64,000 nt of DNA from Opitutaceae bacterium (GTDB lineage Bacteria > Verrucomicrobiota > Verrucomicrobiia > Opitutales > Opitutaceae), in contig JANQSC010000071.1 in NCBI GenBank assembly GCA_028284235.1, positions 186,001-250,000 of the forward strand, written 5' to 3'. The notes under the pieces are model-generated. The model did no database searches. It was given only the letters and a program-made list of their open reading frames with translations, and was not told where the DNA came from. Below, piece by piece: positions 16,898 through 26,627 of the stretch. The number at the start of each line of letters is the position of its first letter. The stretch's first letter is position 1. Position numbers and translations under genes: made by a program.

Positions 16898-19000
16898 CTA
16901 AAACCGGGCTTTCGCCTCCAAGTAGATTTCTCGTTTCGTTTCGGTCCAATGCCCGAAAAAGTCCTTGAGCCGCGCCTCTTGAGTGCTGGGATCGAGCAAA
17001 TTGCGTCCAACCAAGGAAAGATCGATCCCTTCGTTCGGTTTCCAAGTGAGTCGAGTGTCCAATTGAAAAATGGAAGGTTGCGGGCCTTTGGCGAAATCGT
17101 AGCCGGCGCTGTAGCGCAGGCCCGTATTCATATTCCACTGATCGGTGAAATCGGTCGACAGAGTGAGTGTCGCCATTTGGTCGGGCGTGCTGAAGTCGAA
17201 CTCGTCCAGCGAGAACTGAATCGAATCTTGCGCGAAGGGGTCGCTCGACTCGACGAGCGGGTCGAAGGAGTCGGAAAGCTGGGAAACGGTTGCCGCGATT
17301 TGGACGCGATCGGAAAACCGCCAGTCGAAGAAGATCTCGAATCCGGTGGCTTCCCCTGCGAGCAAGTTGTCGTAGGAGCCTTGCACGTTGAGGTAGGGTG
17401 TCGGCGTGAAAAGCTCCGGCTGAGTGCTGAGTCCGATGCGAGCGAATATGTCGTCGTAGCGGTAGTAGTACGCGTTGAGATTCAAACTGCCTCGCTCGTC
17501 GGCGAAGGTGCGCCGGTACCCCGCTTCAAAGGCGTCGAGCGTCTCTTTATCGAGCTCTTGGTCGGAGATTGCGTTGGTGAGATTGCGATCGATCTCGAAG
17601 TCCCCGACTAGGGTCGCGATATTCAGGCTCGGGACGATCTCCCTTCCCGAGCGCAGGCTTTCGATAACGGACAGGGACACGGGCGTAGTCCGATTGGCCT
17701 GCGAAAAGGAGGCCCACACACGATCGCTTTCGCTCAGCTGGTAGATGATCCGAGCGTTGGGGGAGGCAGTGCCGATGTTCGACTTGTCCTCGTGCCGGAA
17801 ATCGACGCCGAACGACGCGGTGGCCCGTTCCGGGACGAGAATCGTCTCGAGCTGGAATCCGCCGTAGCCGGCGAAGTTGTGGAGGAATCGCCGCGTCCAA
17901 TCCGCAGTCGGCGTCGAGCGGGTATGCTCTTGATCGTAGGCCGCCCCGAGGTTCAGGCTCAAGGTTTGGGCCTCGCTCAGCGGAACGCGGCTCCGCGCTT
18001 CCACGCCTCCGGTGGCCATGCCAAACGCGGCGTAGGGCGCGTCGAGATCGGAGTAGGTGAGCCAGCCTCGGGCGGAATAGGCAGCGCCACTGGCTGTGTT
18101 CCGAGTCCACTTCGCCTGTCCGCTCACTCCTCGGAGCAACTCGGTGTCGGACTGGAACCGGAGATCTCCAGTTGCGAAGTCGGCTAAGTTATAGGCGTAT
18201 CCAAGACTTGAATAAAATGCCTCGCCCGAGATGCTGATCAAGTCTTTCGAAGTCGGTCGCGTGTCAATACGGAAACCACCTCGGGCAGTGTCCCACTGGT
18301 TGCTGTAGTCGAAGCGCGTGACGCCCTGGTCGCGGACGCCCGCCTTGAGGTAGGCCCGGGCGGACGTGGAGTCGTTGACCGCCCATCCGATGCGCGAGGA
18401 AACGCCGCGCGACTCGGTTCCCACGCTCGTCTTTATCAGACTACCCTCCGTCTCGAACGCGGTCTTCATGAGGACGTTGACCATTCCATTGACCGCGTTG
18501 TTGTCCCAGGTGTCGCCGGCGGGTCCGTAGACCACTTCGACGGAAGCGACATCGTCGAGGAGGAGATCGTGCTGATTCCCGAAGAGACCCGCGAAGATGG
18601 AGCTGTAGACATTTTGTTCGTCTACATTGAATTTGACGCGATTGAAAAAGCGGGAGTTGATCCCGCGAATTCCCACTCCCCAAATACCGTTGCTCGGGCG
18701 AATGATGTGGACGCCCGGCGCGTAGCGAAGCATTTCCGCGATTGAATCGACCGGAAGTGTTTCGATCGTTTTTTCATCGAACACGAACGAACCCACCGGA
18801 GCCTCGAACAGTTGGATCGGATCTTTAGAGGAAAGAACGGTCGGAACGGACGCCAATTGCTCAAGCGAAAGCGCCGCTAAGGAATCGTCCTGAGCGCGCG
18901 TCGCCAAGAGCGAGACAAGCATTACCGCCAAAGCCGTTCCCAAATGGGAAAACCGAGACAATTTCCGGCGATACGTCGAACGTGTGGCAGTTGGATTCAT
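16898..19000 (-). CDS. TonB-dependent receptor
   Basis: An outer-membrane receptor of about 700 residues. After the signal sequence (LGTALAVMLVSLLATRAQ) comes the segment LAALSLEQLASVPTVLSSKDPIQLFEAPVGSFVFDEKTIETLP, then the plug domain (SIAEMLRYAPGVHIIR...VGIRGINSRFFNRVKFNVDEQNVYSSIFAGLF, VEVVYGPAGDTWDNNAVNGMVNVLMK) and a long beta-barrel ending in the aromatic EIYLEAKARF typical of outer-membrane proteins. The N-terminal 'SLEEL' motif marks the receptor subclass often linked to YfiR and histidine kinase genes, as here. The ATG at 19000 was preferred over one seven codons upstream because it directly precedes the Arg-rich signal. The ligand is unknown. Confidence 0.92.
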   Translation of the reverse strand: MNPTATRSTYRRKLSRFSHLGTALAVMLVSLLATRAQDDSLAALSLEQLASVPTVLSSKDPIQLFEAPVGSFVFDEKTIETLPVDSIAEMLRYAPGVHIIRPSNGIWGVGIRGINSRFFNRVKFNVDEQNVYSSIFAGLFGNQHDLLLDDVASVEVVYGPAGDTWDNNAVNGMVNVLMKTAFETEGSLIKTSVGTESRGVSSRIGWAVNDSTSARAYLKAGVRDQGVTRFDYSNQWDTARGGFRIDTRPTSKDLISISGEAFYSSLGYAYNLADFATGDLRFQSDTELLRGVSGQAKWTRNTASGAAYSARGWLTYSDLDAPYAAFGMATGGVEARSRVPLSEAQTLSLNLGAAYDQEHTRSTPTADWTRRFLHNFAGYGGFQLETILVPERATASFGVDFRHEDKSNIGTASPNARIIYQLSESDRVWASFSQANRTTPVSLSVIESLRSGREIVPSLNIATLVGDFEIDRNLTNAISDQELDKETLDAFEAGYRRTFADERGSLNLNAYYYRYDDIFARIGLSTQPELFTPTPYLNVQGSYDNLLAGEATGFEIFFDWRFSDRVQIAATVSQLSDSFDPLVESSDPFAQDSIQFSLDEFDFSTPDQMATLTLSTDFTDQWNMNTGLRYSAGYDFAKGPQPSIFQLDTRLTWKPNEGIDLSLVGRNLLDPSTQEARLKDFFGHWTETKREIYLEAKARF

Positions 19001-19045
19001 TTGGTAACGGCTTGATAGCAATTACCTAGAGCCCAGACTGCAAGC

Positions 19046-19819
19046 TTAAGTAGTCGAGCCTTCCATGGTTGGTGGTTTTTCCATAGAGGGATTAATGCCT
19101 CTCCAGAACATCATAAGGAGAAATCCGATGAGGGCGCCTCCGATGTGGGCGAAGTGGGCGATGCCGCCGCCGAAGATCGAGAAACCAGTCACTCCGGAAA
19201 ACAAGTCGAAAGCGAGTAGCCCGGGGATGAAGTACTTGGCGGCAATTGGGACCGGCAGGAAAATAAGAATCAGCTTGGTATTCGGATAGAGAATGCCGAA
19301 AGCGACAAGGATACCGTAAACGGCCCCGGACGCGCCGACCGCGGACGAGTGGTAGATTTGAGCGAGTTCCCTCAGGTTTCCCGTGGCGAAATTAATCGCA
19401 TTGGGGCCCAATTCGAGAAAGTTGCGAATGGAGTGGGGCGTGCTCCCCGCCTCGATCAGTTTGTTGTAGTAGCTTCCGTAGGCGATGACGTGTTCGATCG
19501 TGTAGATCGCGCTCGCGCCGATGCCGGCGAGAAAGAAAAAGGTCACGAAACGCCGCAATCCCCAGCGGTACTCCAAAACGCTGCCGAAGGACGCGAGGGC
19601 GAACATATTGAAGGCGATGTGGACGATGCCTCCATGCATGAACATCGTGGTGACAAACTGCCAGGGTCGGAATAGGTCGTTCCCGGGAAAGAAAAGGCCG
19701 AACCACTCGTACATCGGACTTTCATTCGGAGGCGGCGGATTGAACACGAGTTCGGTAAACGCGAAGAAGATCACGTTTGCGATGAGCAGAATCTTGACGC
19801 CTGTTGTCAGCGGTCCCAT
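19046..19819 (-). CDS. Rhomboid-family intramembrane serine protease
   Basis: The 257-residue protein has six or more hydrophobic segments and the rhomboid hallmarks: HIAFNM (His67, Asn71) at the top of helix 2, the serine nucleophile in VGASGAVYGIL (Ser164) and the catalytic histidine in AHFAHIGGALIGFLL (His225). A WR-type loop motif is represented by EYRWG after helix 2. An insert of about 40 residues between helices 3 and 4 (YGSYYNKLIEAGSTPHSIRNFLELG) is longer than in GlpG. Substrates cannot be told from sequence. The gene is divergent from the sulfatase at 20.1 kb; the gap holds a TTAATC-rich inverted repeat. Confidence 0.9.
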   Translation of the reverse strand: MGPLTTGVKILLIANVIFFAFTELVFNPPPPNESPMYEWFGLFFPGNDLFRPWQFVTTMFMHGGIVHIAFNMFALASFGSVLEYRWGLRRFVTFFFLAGIGASAIYTIEHVIAYGSYYNKLIEAGSTPHSIRNFLELGPNAINFATGNLRELAQIYHSSAVGASGAVYGILVAFGILYPNTKLILIFLPVPIAAKYFIPGLLAFDLFSGVTGFSIFGGGIAHFAHIGGALIGFLLMMFWRGINPSMEKPPTMEGSTT

Positions 19820-19927
19820 GGGCGCATCTTCCGGCGTCGCGCTGGCGGGGCAACACTTAAGCGACCCTCATCGCTCGATTCCAAAATCCCTCTCCTAATC
19901 ATGATCCTAATCTTAATCATAATCCAA

Positions 19928-20005
19928 CTCATACTCTTAATCCAAAGTGTCTTCGAAATACCGCTCTGTTTTGATTAAGATTAAGATTAGGATTAAGAGT
20001 ATGAG
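19928..20005. repeat. TTAATC-rich inverted repeat, copy A
   Basis: CTCATACTCTTAATCC at 19928-19943 is perfectly mirrored as GGATTAAGAGTATGAG at 19990-20005. On either side (19891-20027) the sequence is built of loosely repeated six-base units such as CCTAAT, CTTAAT and GATTAA. It lies in the gap between the divergent rhomboid and sulfatase genes. A close relative is at 27391-27472, so this is a dispersed element family rather than a site of either gene. Confidence 0.75.
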
Positions 20006-20104
20006 TAGAAGAGTAGGAGTAGGATTATTCCGAAGATTCTTTCAACGCGCATTTGAATTCTTGATTGCGGCCCGGCTGGCTCCATTGTGTGGACTCCCGC
20101 CACC

Positions 20105-21478
20105 ATGGAAAATCCCCCCAACATCATCCTCATCAATTGCGACGACCTTGGCTACGGAGATCTCGGATGCTACGGCTCCTCGCGCAATGACACGCCTCAC
20201 ATCGATCGCCTCGCCAAAGAAGGAAAACGGTTTACCGACTTCTACATGGCGTCTCCTGTCTGCTCTCCCTCGCGCGGCGCCATGATGACCGGCTGCTATC
20301 CGCCACGCATCGGTTTCGGAAGTTTCCACGGCGAGGTGGTTTTGTTTCCGGGAGACGACATCGGATTGAACGCCAGCGAACGCACCGTCGCCTCGCAACT
20401 CAAAGACGCCGGCTACGCCACGAAGATCATCGGCAAGTGGCATTGCGGCGACCAGCCGGAGTTTTTGCCCACCCGCCATGGATTCGACTCGTATTTTGGA
20501 ATCCCCTACAGCAACGACATGGGGCGCCAGTCGAATCGCCCCGACAATCCGCCGCTCCCGATTTTGCGTGATGAAACCGTGATCCAAGCGCAGCCGGACC
20601 AGCGTGGAATCACCGAGCGCTACACCGACGAAGCCCTGCAGTATATATCCGCCCATCGCGATGGCCCGTTCTTCCTCTACCTGGCCCATATGTACGTACA
20701 CGTGCCCCTGTTCGTTCCCAAGCAATTCCTGGACACCTCGCGCAACGGCGCCTATGGCGGAGCGGTTTCCTGCATCGACTGGAGCGTCGGGGTGTTGCTA
20801 GCGCATCTCGAAAAACTGGGGATCGACAAGAATACGTTGATCGTATTCACCAGCGACAACGGATCGCGGGCCCAAGGGGAGGGCGGCAGCAACGATCCCT
20901 GTCGCGGCACAAAACAGGAAACCTGGGAGGGCGGGCAGCGCGTTCCCTGCTTGATGCGATGGCCCAAGCGAGTCGCCCCCGGCACCGAATCGGACGCGGT
21001 CGTGAGCGCCATGGACTTTTTCCCGACTTTCTCCGCGATCGCGAACGCGCCGATCCCTGACGACCGAATCATTGACGGACACGATATCAGCGCGCTCATG
21101 ACCGACGAAAACGCGGCCGCCCCCAACGACACCTTCTTCTACTACAAGCAGAACGACCTGGAAGCGGTCCGGTCGGGCGACTGGAAGCTCCATTTCCGCA
21201 AGGCGGGCGAGCCGATCCAAGCATTGTACAATCTCCGCGAGGACGTCGGGGAAGGCGAAAACCAATACGACTCACAGCCGGAGATCGTGGCGTCCCTCCA
21301 AGCCTTGGCGGCCAAAATGAGAGCGGACATTGGCGACGCCGCGGAAGGAATCGAAGGGGCCAACAACCGTCCCATCGGGCGCGTTTCCGCCGCTCGCCCG
21401 TTGACCACATTCGAACCCGACTATCCGTACATGGTCGCGGAATACGATTTGCCGGACATGCCTACGATGAGCGGCTAG
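20105..21478 (+). CDS. Sulfatase (S1 family, Cys-type)
   Basis: This protein of about 457 residues has the sulfatase metal motif NIILINCDDLGYGDLGCYG at its N-terminus and the formylglycine signature C53-S-P-S-R57, followed by GAMMTGCYPPRIG. The second block GYATKIIGKWHCG and the late metal pair VFTSDNGSRAQGEGG are also typical of arylsulfatase-like enzymes. The activating Cys would be oxidised by anSME or FGE, neither of which is in the window. I prefer the ATG at 20105 (MENPPNIILIN) to the one at 20087. Neither start provides a signal peptide, which is unusual because most S1 sulfatases are exported. An FG-GAP protein follows 64 bp downstream. Confidence 0.88.
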   Translation: MENPPNIILINCDDLGYGDLGCYGSSRNDTPHIDRLAKEGKRFTDFYMASPVCSPSRGAMMTGCYPPRIGFGSFHGEVVLFPGDDIGLNASERTVASQLKDAGYATKIIGKWHCGDQPEFLPTRHGFDSYFGIPYSNDMGRQSNRPDNPPLPILRDETVIQAQPDQRGITERYTDEALQYISAHRDGPFFLYLAHMYVHVPLFVPKQFLDTSRNGAYGGAVSCIDWSVGVLLAHLEKLGIDKNTLIVFTSDNGSRAQGEGGSNDPCRGTKQETWEGGQRVPCLMRWPKRVAPGTESDAVVSAMDFFPTFSAIANAPIPDDRIIDGHDISALMTDENAAAPNDTFFYYKQNDLEAVRSGDWKLHFRKAGEPIQALYNLREDVGEGENQYDSQPEIVASLQALAAKMRADIGDAAEGIEGANNRPIGRVSAARPLTTFEPDYPYMVAEYDLPDMPTMSG

Positions 21479-21542
21479 CGTTTGAGCCCGCCGCGCAATT
21501 GAATTGCGCCGAACAAGCGCCCGCGCCAGCATACACATTCCC

Positions 21543-22733
21543 ATGCGACTGACTACCCCCATCGATCTCATTCGCCTGCCGGTACTCGCGTTGCTTCTCT
21601 GCGCGCTTGCGCAGTCAGCTCGAGGAAACGAGCCCGAGTTCGAGGCGCAGACGATCGACGCGGAGATTGAAATCGGCTATGGAGTGGCCATCGGGGACGT
21701 CGATGGCGACGGCGCGAGCGATATTCTCGTCGCGGACAAGCGTGCCTTCTACTGGTACCAGAACCCGACTTGGGAAAAACGCTTGTTTTGGAAAGCCCCG
21801 CCACAGCCGGATACCGATAAAGTACGAGACAACGTATGTATCGCGGTGCGCGATATCGACGGCGACGGCAAGGTGGAAGTCGCCGTCGGCACCAATTGGA
21901 ATCCGGGCGAAACGGTTTCGGAAGCGGATTCCGGCGGCGTTTGGTTCGTCGGATCACTCGACCGCATCGCCCCGGTAAAGCTACCGCACGAACCCACCAC
22001 GCACCGCATGGGGTGGGCCCACGGACCCGCAGGCTATTCCATTGTAGTCGTTCCGCTTCATGGGCGAGGTCCAGTCGGGGAAAACGGCTCCAACATCCAC
22101 GCGTACCATGCGGGGCCGGATCCGTATCGTTCCGAGTGGCGACGCTCGCTGATTGAAAACCGCCTCACGAGAACCCACAACTTCGATCGGCTCCCGGGCG
22201 ATCGGGAAAGCGGAGACGCGCTCCTTATCGGAGGCACCGAGGGCTTTCGCGTCGGCGCTCAGAATCCGGACGGAAGTTGGTCGACGCGGAGCTTGGGCGG
22301 ACTCGATTGGAGCGCGGGGGAGATGAGAGTGATCCAGGCCAATCGAGCGATGGGAATCACCGAGTTCACGGCGATCGAGCCGATGCATGGGAACAATGTC
22401 GTCCATTATTCTTTAAATGAGGACTCCTGGCAACGAACTGTCCTCGACGACCGTCTGCATCAAGGACACGCGCTGGTCGTGGGCGATTTTCTAGGGACGG
22501 GAGCAACGCAAATCGTTGCGGGCTGGAGAAACCCGGACAAGTCCGGGAAGGTCGGCATCCGACTGTATCAGAAATCTGGAGAGAACCGTTGGTCCACTCA
22601 CACGATCGACGACAACTCGATGGCCTGCGAAGACATTAAGTCCGCGGACTTGGATGGAGACGGGGCGCTCGACTTGATCGCCTCGGGACGGCGGACCAAG
22701 AACCTCGTCATCTACTGGAACAAGCGAAGGTAG
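21543..22733 (+). CDS. Secreted FG-GAP/VCBS repeat protein
   Basis: A 396-residue exported protein with a signal peptide (LIRLPVLALLLCALAQSARG) and FG-GAP-type calcium-binding repeats: GVAIGDVDGDGASDILVAD (about 55-73), CIAVRDIDGDGKVEVAVGTNW (about 102-122) and DIKSADLDGDGALDLIAS near the C-terminus. These D-x-D-G-D-G loops are expected to form a beta-propeller. The start at 21543 was chosen since it opens directly into the signal peptide. It probably shares a transcript with the upstream sulfatase (64-bp gap), but a functional link is only inferred. No enzymatic motif is visible. Confidence 0.78.
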   Translation: MRLTTPIDLIRLPVLALLLCALAQSARGNEPEFEAQTIDAEIEIGYGVAIGDVDGDGASDILVADKRAFYWYQNPTWEKRLFWKAPPQPDTDKVRDNVCIAVRDIDGDGKVEVAVGTNWNPGETVSEADSGGVWFVGSLDRIAPVKLPHEPTTHRMGWAHGPAGYSIVVVPLHGRGPVGENGSNIHAYHAGPDPYRSEWRRSLIENRLTRTHNFDRLPGDRESGDALLIGGTEGFRVGAQNPDGSWSTRSLGGLDWSAGEMRVIQANRAMGITEFTAIEPMHGNNVVHYSLNEDSWQRTVLDDRLHQGHALVVGDFLGTGATQIVAGWRNPDKSGKVGIRLYQKSGENRWSTHTIDDNSMACEDIKSADLDGDGALDLIASGRRTKNLVIYWNKRR

Positions 22734-22751
22734 CCCGACGCGTCCGTTCGC

Positions 22752-22781
22752 TTGACATCGCGCCGCGTCTCGTCCTATTCT
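22752..22781 (+). promoter_or_regulatory. Sigma-70-type promoter for the pyrophosphatase gene
   Basis: A perfect -35 box TTGACA (22752-22757) is followed after 18 bp by TATTCT (22776-22781). It lies about 205 bp upstream of the hppA start and just after the FG-GAP gene stop. The implied leader begins with two adjacent hairpins: CCGC/GCGG at 22791-22803 and CGTGT/ACACG at 22805-22818. Confidence 0.6.
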
Positions 22782-22987
22782 TTGCAGTGGCCGCAATTCG
22801 CGGTCGTGTAAATACACGATGCTGAAATCCAGTATTAGACTTGTAGATACATCCAGCTACGCAATGTCGCGTTCAATGCCAGCCTTCTGTTTGGCGGCTC
22901 GTGACGGACGGCGAAAACGCTTCTGCGCCTTACGGTATTGGTCAACCCGCGTTGACCGACTCCAACTATAAACCCGAAATAACCTAT

Positions 22988-25054
22988 ATGAGTAATGTAA
23001 GTTTGTATATTCCCGCCATCGCAGCCTTAGCCGCGTTGGCGTTTGCTCTCGTCAAGTATCTATCGATTATGAAGCAAGGCGAAGGCAGCGACGAGATGAA
23101 GGGAATCGCCAAGATGATTCAGGACGGGGCCTTCGCGTTCCTCAAAGCGGAATATACCTGGCTCGCGGTGTTCGTGGCCTGTGTGTTCACAGCCATCGCC
23201 CTGGCGCCCGCGTCGGCGGGTCTCGGGCCCAAGACGGCAATCGCATTCCTATGCGGCGCCTTGGCATCGGGTTTGGCAGGGTTTTTCGGCATGCACACGG
23301 CGACGCGGGCGGCGGTGCGCACCACTCACGCGGCAACGACCAACGTGCACAGCGCCTTGAAAGTCTCCTTTAATTCCGGATTGGTGATGGGTTTCTGCGT
23401 CGTCGGGCTCGGCCTTCTTGGAATCGCTCTGCTGGCAGTGATGTACGCGGATAGCGGCGCCTTGAACGAACGCGCGCTCGAACACGTTTTGGGCTTTAGC
23501 TTCGGAGCGTCGTCGATCGCGCTCTTCGCCCGTGTCGGCGGCGGGATTTTCACCAAAGCGGCCGACGTCGGATCGGATCTGGTAGGCAAAGTGGAAGCGG
23601 GGATTCCCGAGGACGATCCACGCAATCCCGGCACAATCGCGGACAACGTCGGCGACAACGTGGGCGATGTCGCGGGCATGGGAGCGGACCTGTTCGAATC
23701 GTATGTGGGATCCATCATCGCCGCGATGACGCTCGGAGCGGCGCTCTTCGCCGGACAAGCGAATGTTTCCACCCTGATCTTGCTCCCGCTCGCTGTGGCG
23801 ACTTGCGGAATTATCGCATCGGCGATCGGCAGCGGGTTCGTTTCGGCAAAAGACACCCACGGACTGCATTCCGCGCTTTTCCGGGGCCTGGTCGCCGCGT
23901 CGGTGGTCGTAATCGGCGCCTCGTTCGCCTTGGTCACCTGGGTATTCGATTTTGAAGGACTGTCGCTCAATGGCCAGGCTATCGGCGGAATGAACGTATT
24001 TTGGGCGGTCATCTCCGGACTCGTGGCGGGTGTGGCAATCGGCAAAGTGACGGAGTACTATACGGCGAAAGAAGCCAAGCCGGCCCAGTTCATCGCCGCT
24101 CAATCAAAAACGGGATCCGCCACTAACATCATTCATGGCTTGGCGACCGGGATGGAATCCGTTGCGCTTCCGGTCGCGTTGATATGCGGGGCGATCTATT
24201 TCGCGTTCGCCCAAGCCGGCGTTTACGGCGTAGCGATTTCCGCGGTCGGTATGCTGTCTACATTGGGGATTTCTCTGGGCGTCGACGCGTATGGACCGGT
24301 CGCCGACAACGCGGGTGGCATGGCGGAAATGGCCGGGCTGCCCGAGGAAGTGCGCGAGCGGACCGACGCCTTGGACGCCGTTGGCAACACGACCGCAGCA
24401 GTGGGCAAAGGATTCGCCATCGGATCGGCCGCTTTGACCGCGCTGGCCTTGTTCAACGCCTTTTGTGAAAAAGCTGTTCCGGGAACGGGGTCGCTCCCAT
24501 TGGACATCAACAATTCCGACGTGATGATTGGCTTGCTGCTCGGCGGTTTGCTTCCTTTTCTCTTCAGCGCTTTGACCATGCGCGCGGTGGGCAAGGCGGC
24601 TAATCGGATGGTCGAGGAAATACGACGGCAGTTTCGCGAAATCCCGGGAATCCTCGAAGGTCGCAGCAAACCCGACCCGGCACGATGTGTCCAAATTTCA
24701 ACTACTGGATCGCTCAAACAAATGATCGCTCCCGGACTGCTGGCGATCGCCATCCCCATTCTCGTCGGCAAAGCATTCGGAGCTGAAATGCTCGGAGGAT
24801 TGCTCGCCGGAGCTCTCGTGTCAGGCGTGATGCTCGCCATCTTTATGGCCAACGCGGGAGGCGTTTGGGACAACGCCAAAAAGTATATCGAGGAAGGGCA
24901 CGAAGGCGGCAAGGGTTCGGAGGCGCACAAGGCGTCCGTGGTCGGAGACACCGTTGGCGACCCCTTCAAAGACACCTCGGGCCCTTCGATCAATATTCTG
25001 ATCAAGCTGATGACCGTGGTGGCGCTCGTGTTCCTGCCTTGGTTTGTCGCCTGA
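22988..25054 (+). CDS. hppA: Membrane-bound ion-pumping pyrophosphatase, K+-dependent type
   Basis: This integral membrane protein of about 688 residues couples pyrophosphate hydrolysis to H+ or Na+ export. The substrate-binding signature is [21 protein letters not shown] near residue 193, followed by [23 protein letters not shown]; the second acidic block is [16 protein letters not shown], and the C-terminal one is [27 protein letters not shown]. The motif [10 protein letters not shown] near residue 465 has Ala where K+-independent enzymes have Lys, so this should be the K+-stimulated subclass. Whether it pumps H+ or Na+ cannot be settled by eye. I use the ATG at 22988 ([14 protein letters not shown]) rather than the ORF start at 22901, because the first membrane helix follows at once. 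No strong ribosome-binding site is seen. Confidence 0.93.
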   Translation: MSNVSLYIPAIAALAALAFALVKYLSIMKQGEGSDEMKGIAKMIQDGAFAFLKAEYTWLAVFVACVFTAIALAPASAGLGPKTAIAFLCGALASGLAGFFGMHTATRAAVRTTHAATTNVHSALKVSFNSGLVMGFCVVGLGLLGIALLAVMYADSGALNERALEHVLGFSFGASSIALFARVGGGIFTKAADVGSDLVGKVEAGIPEDDPRNPGTIADNVGDNVGDVAGMGADLFESYVGSIIAAMTLGAALFAGQANVSTLILLPLAVATCGIIASAIGSGFVSAKDTHGLHSALFRGLVAASVVVIGASFALVTWVFDFEGLSLNGQAIGGMNVFWAVISGLVAGVAIGKVTEYYTAKEAKPAQFIAAQSKTGSATNIIHGLATGMESVALPVALICGAIYFAFAQAGVYGVAISAVGMLSTLGISLGVDAYGPVADNAGGMAEMAGLPEEVRERTDALDAVGNTTAAVGKGFAIGSAALTALALFNAFCEKAVPGTGSLPLDINNSDVMIGLLLGGLLPFLFSALTMRAVGKAANRMVEEIRRQFREIPGILEGRSKPDPARCVQISTTGSLKQMIAPGLLAIAIPILVGKAFGAEMLGGLLAGALVSGVMLAIFMANAGGVWDNAKKYIEEGHEGGKGSEAHKASVVGDTVGDPFKDTSGPSINILIKLMTVVALVFLPWFVA

Positions 25055-25083
25055 GCGACCGGACGGGGGAGAGGGAGTTCTGT

Positions 25084-26445
25084 CTACTCGAGAATCTCTT
25101 CGGGAAGCACTTCCCGCTGAGATTCGGGCATCGTGACGGGGTGGTCGGCGATTTCCGGACGCGTTTCGCCGGCCTTTTCAATTGCATCGAGCAACTTCGC
25201 CTTGAGATGGGCAGCGACCGGACGGTGCGACCCGAACCCGATCAGATTTTGCAGTTCGTAAGGGTCCGTCTTCAGATCGTATAAAAACGCTTCCTCGTAC
25301 CGGTCCGAATCGGATTCGGTTTCCCCGTCGCGGTCGGGCGCCTCGACGCTGTACTTCCAGCGACTCGTTCGAATGCAGCGGCCGACTTGCGACTCGCTGA
25401 TCTGAATAAAGGCCTCCTGTTTCCACTCGCTCTCCTGTCCACGCAAGATGGGCATCAAAGAGCGTCCTTGCATCTCGCTCGGCGGTTCGATTCCGCACGA
25501 ATCGAGGAGGGTGGGAACAAGATCTACCAGACTCGTCACTTCCTTGCGTCGTCCACCGCCATCGAATCCCGGACCGCAAAACGCGGTGGGCACGCGCACG
25601 GAGGCTTCGTGGCAGGAGCGCTTGTATTCAGAATTTCGAGTCTTGAAATGGCAGCCGTGATCCGACGTGTAGAGAATGATCGTCTCGTCGTCGATCTTAA
25701 GCGACTTGAGCGCGTCGACTACACGGCCAAGCGATTCGTCGAGTCGCTTGATCATGCCGAGATAGCCGCCGAGATGCTGTCCGGTCGTGCCGCCAAGCTG
25801 CTGCAGGTCCGGCGGCACCCATTTGCCGGTGTAGCGCTCGCGATATCCATCCGGGGGCGGGTAGTCGTCCACGTGGTTTTGATGGTGTGGTTCAAGATAG
25901 GAAGTGAAGAGGAAGAAAGGCTTGTCCTGCTTGTGGGCGTCGTCGATGTAGCGAATGACCGCGTCCGTCATCGCGTCGACGCGATAGCCGGGCAGGTGGA
26001 CCTTCTCGTTGTCGTTGTTCCACAGATTGCAGTCGTAGGCGTCAGAACAAAATTCGAGAATATTGGTGGCGAGCCAATAGTCGTAGCCGCCGCGCTCTTC
26101 GACCGGCACGTAGTCGCGTCGCGAACCGAGATGCCACTTGCCGATGTATCCAGTATTGTAGCCCGATTCGGAGTAGATCTGGGCAATGGTCCGGAGAGAT
26201 TTGTCGAGCGGGATGTCGTTTCTCCACGATCCTGTTTGCGTAGCGTACAATCCCGTTTGCAAACACGAGCGGGCCGGGCCGCACACCGGCTGGCAAGTGA
26301 TGGACGCGTCGATATGCGTGCCGCGATTGGCCAAGCGATCGAAATTGGGCGTGAGGTCGAGCGGGTTGCCGTGAACTCCACAAGTATCCCAGCGCTGTTG
26401 GTCCGTAAAAAATACGATGACGTTCGGTTGTTTCTTTTGGGTCAT
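25084..26445 (-). CDS. Sulfatase (S1 family, Cys-type), second copy
   Basis: A 453-residue sulfatase starting MTQKKQPNVIVFFTDQQRWD, which supplies the first metal ligands. The formylglycine signature is C55-G-P-A-R59 within TCQPVCGPARSCLQTGLYATQTG, and GYNTGYIGKWHLG and ILYTSDHGCHF are the other conserved blocks. It differs clearly from the sulfatase at 20.1 kb (D-Q-Q-R-W type), so the two are not recent duplicates. No signal peptide is visible. It converges with hppA (29-bp gap) and its promoter region is shared with the divergent SDR gene. Its substrate is unknown; marine sulfated polysaccharide use is only inferred from the organism type. Confidence 0.88.
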   Translation of the reverse strand: MTQKKQPNVIVFFTDQQRWDTCGVHGNPLDLTPNFDRLANRGTHIDASITCQPVCGPARSCLQTGLYATQTGSWRNDIPLDKSLRTIAQIYSESGYNTGYIGKWHLGSRRDYVPVEERGGYDYWLATNILEFCSDAYDCNLWNNDNEKVHLPGYRVDAMTDAVIRYIDDAHKQDKPFFLFTSYLEPHHQNHVDDYPPPDGYRERYTGKWVPPDLQQLGGTTGQHLGGYLGMIKRLDESLGRVVDALKSLKIDDETIILYTSDHGCHFKTRNSEYKRSCHEASVRVPTAFCGPGFDGGGRRKEVTSLVDLVPTLLDSCGIEPPSEMQGRSLMPILRGQESEWKQEAFIQISESQVGRCIRTSRWKYSVEAPDRDGETESDSDRYEEAFLYDLKTDPYELQNLIGFGSHRPVAAHLKAKLLDAIEKAGETRPEIADHPVTMPESQREVLPEEILE

Positions 26446-26627
26446 GGGTGAGGATCAGCGCTCAGGGTCCGCGCCGAGGAGACAACACCCAACAAACGAG
26501 GCGGCATGGCCGGGTACAAGACTCAATTATCTATTTGGGGTTCAAAAAGATGGAACTGTTTCACACCTCGCAGGACGCGTTTCCCCAAGAAGCTTGAGTG
26601 CCAGGGACAGATTGTTAGCAATTACTC

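Noticed and set aside
22790-22987. Fluoride riboswitch before hppA
   Set aside because: No GGNGATGG-type conserved core seen; only unclassified hairpins.
25387-26451. 354-residue plus-strand frame opposite the second sulfatase
   Set aside because: Antisense shadow; the sulfatase has complete catalytic motifs.
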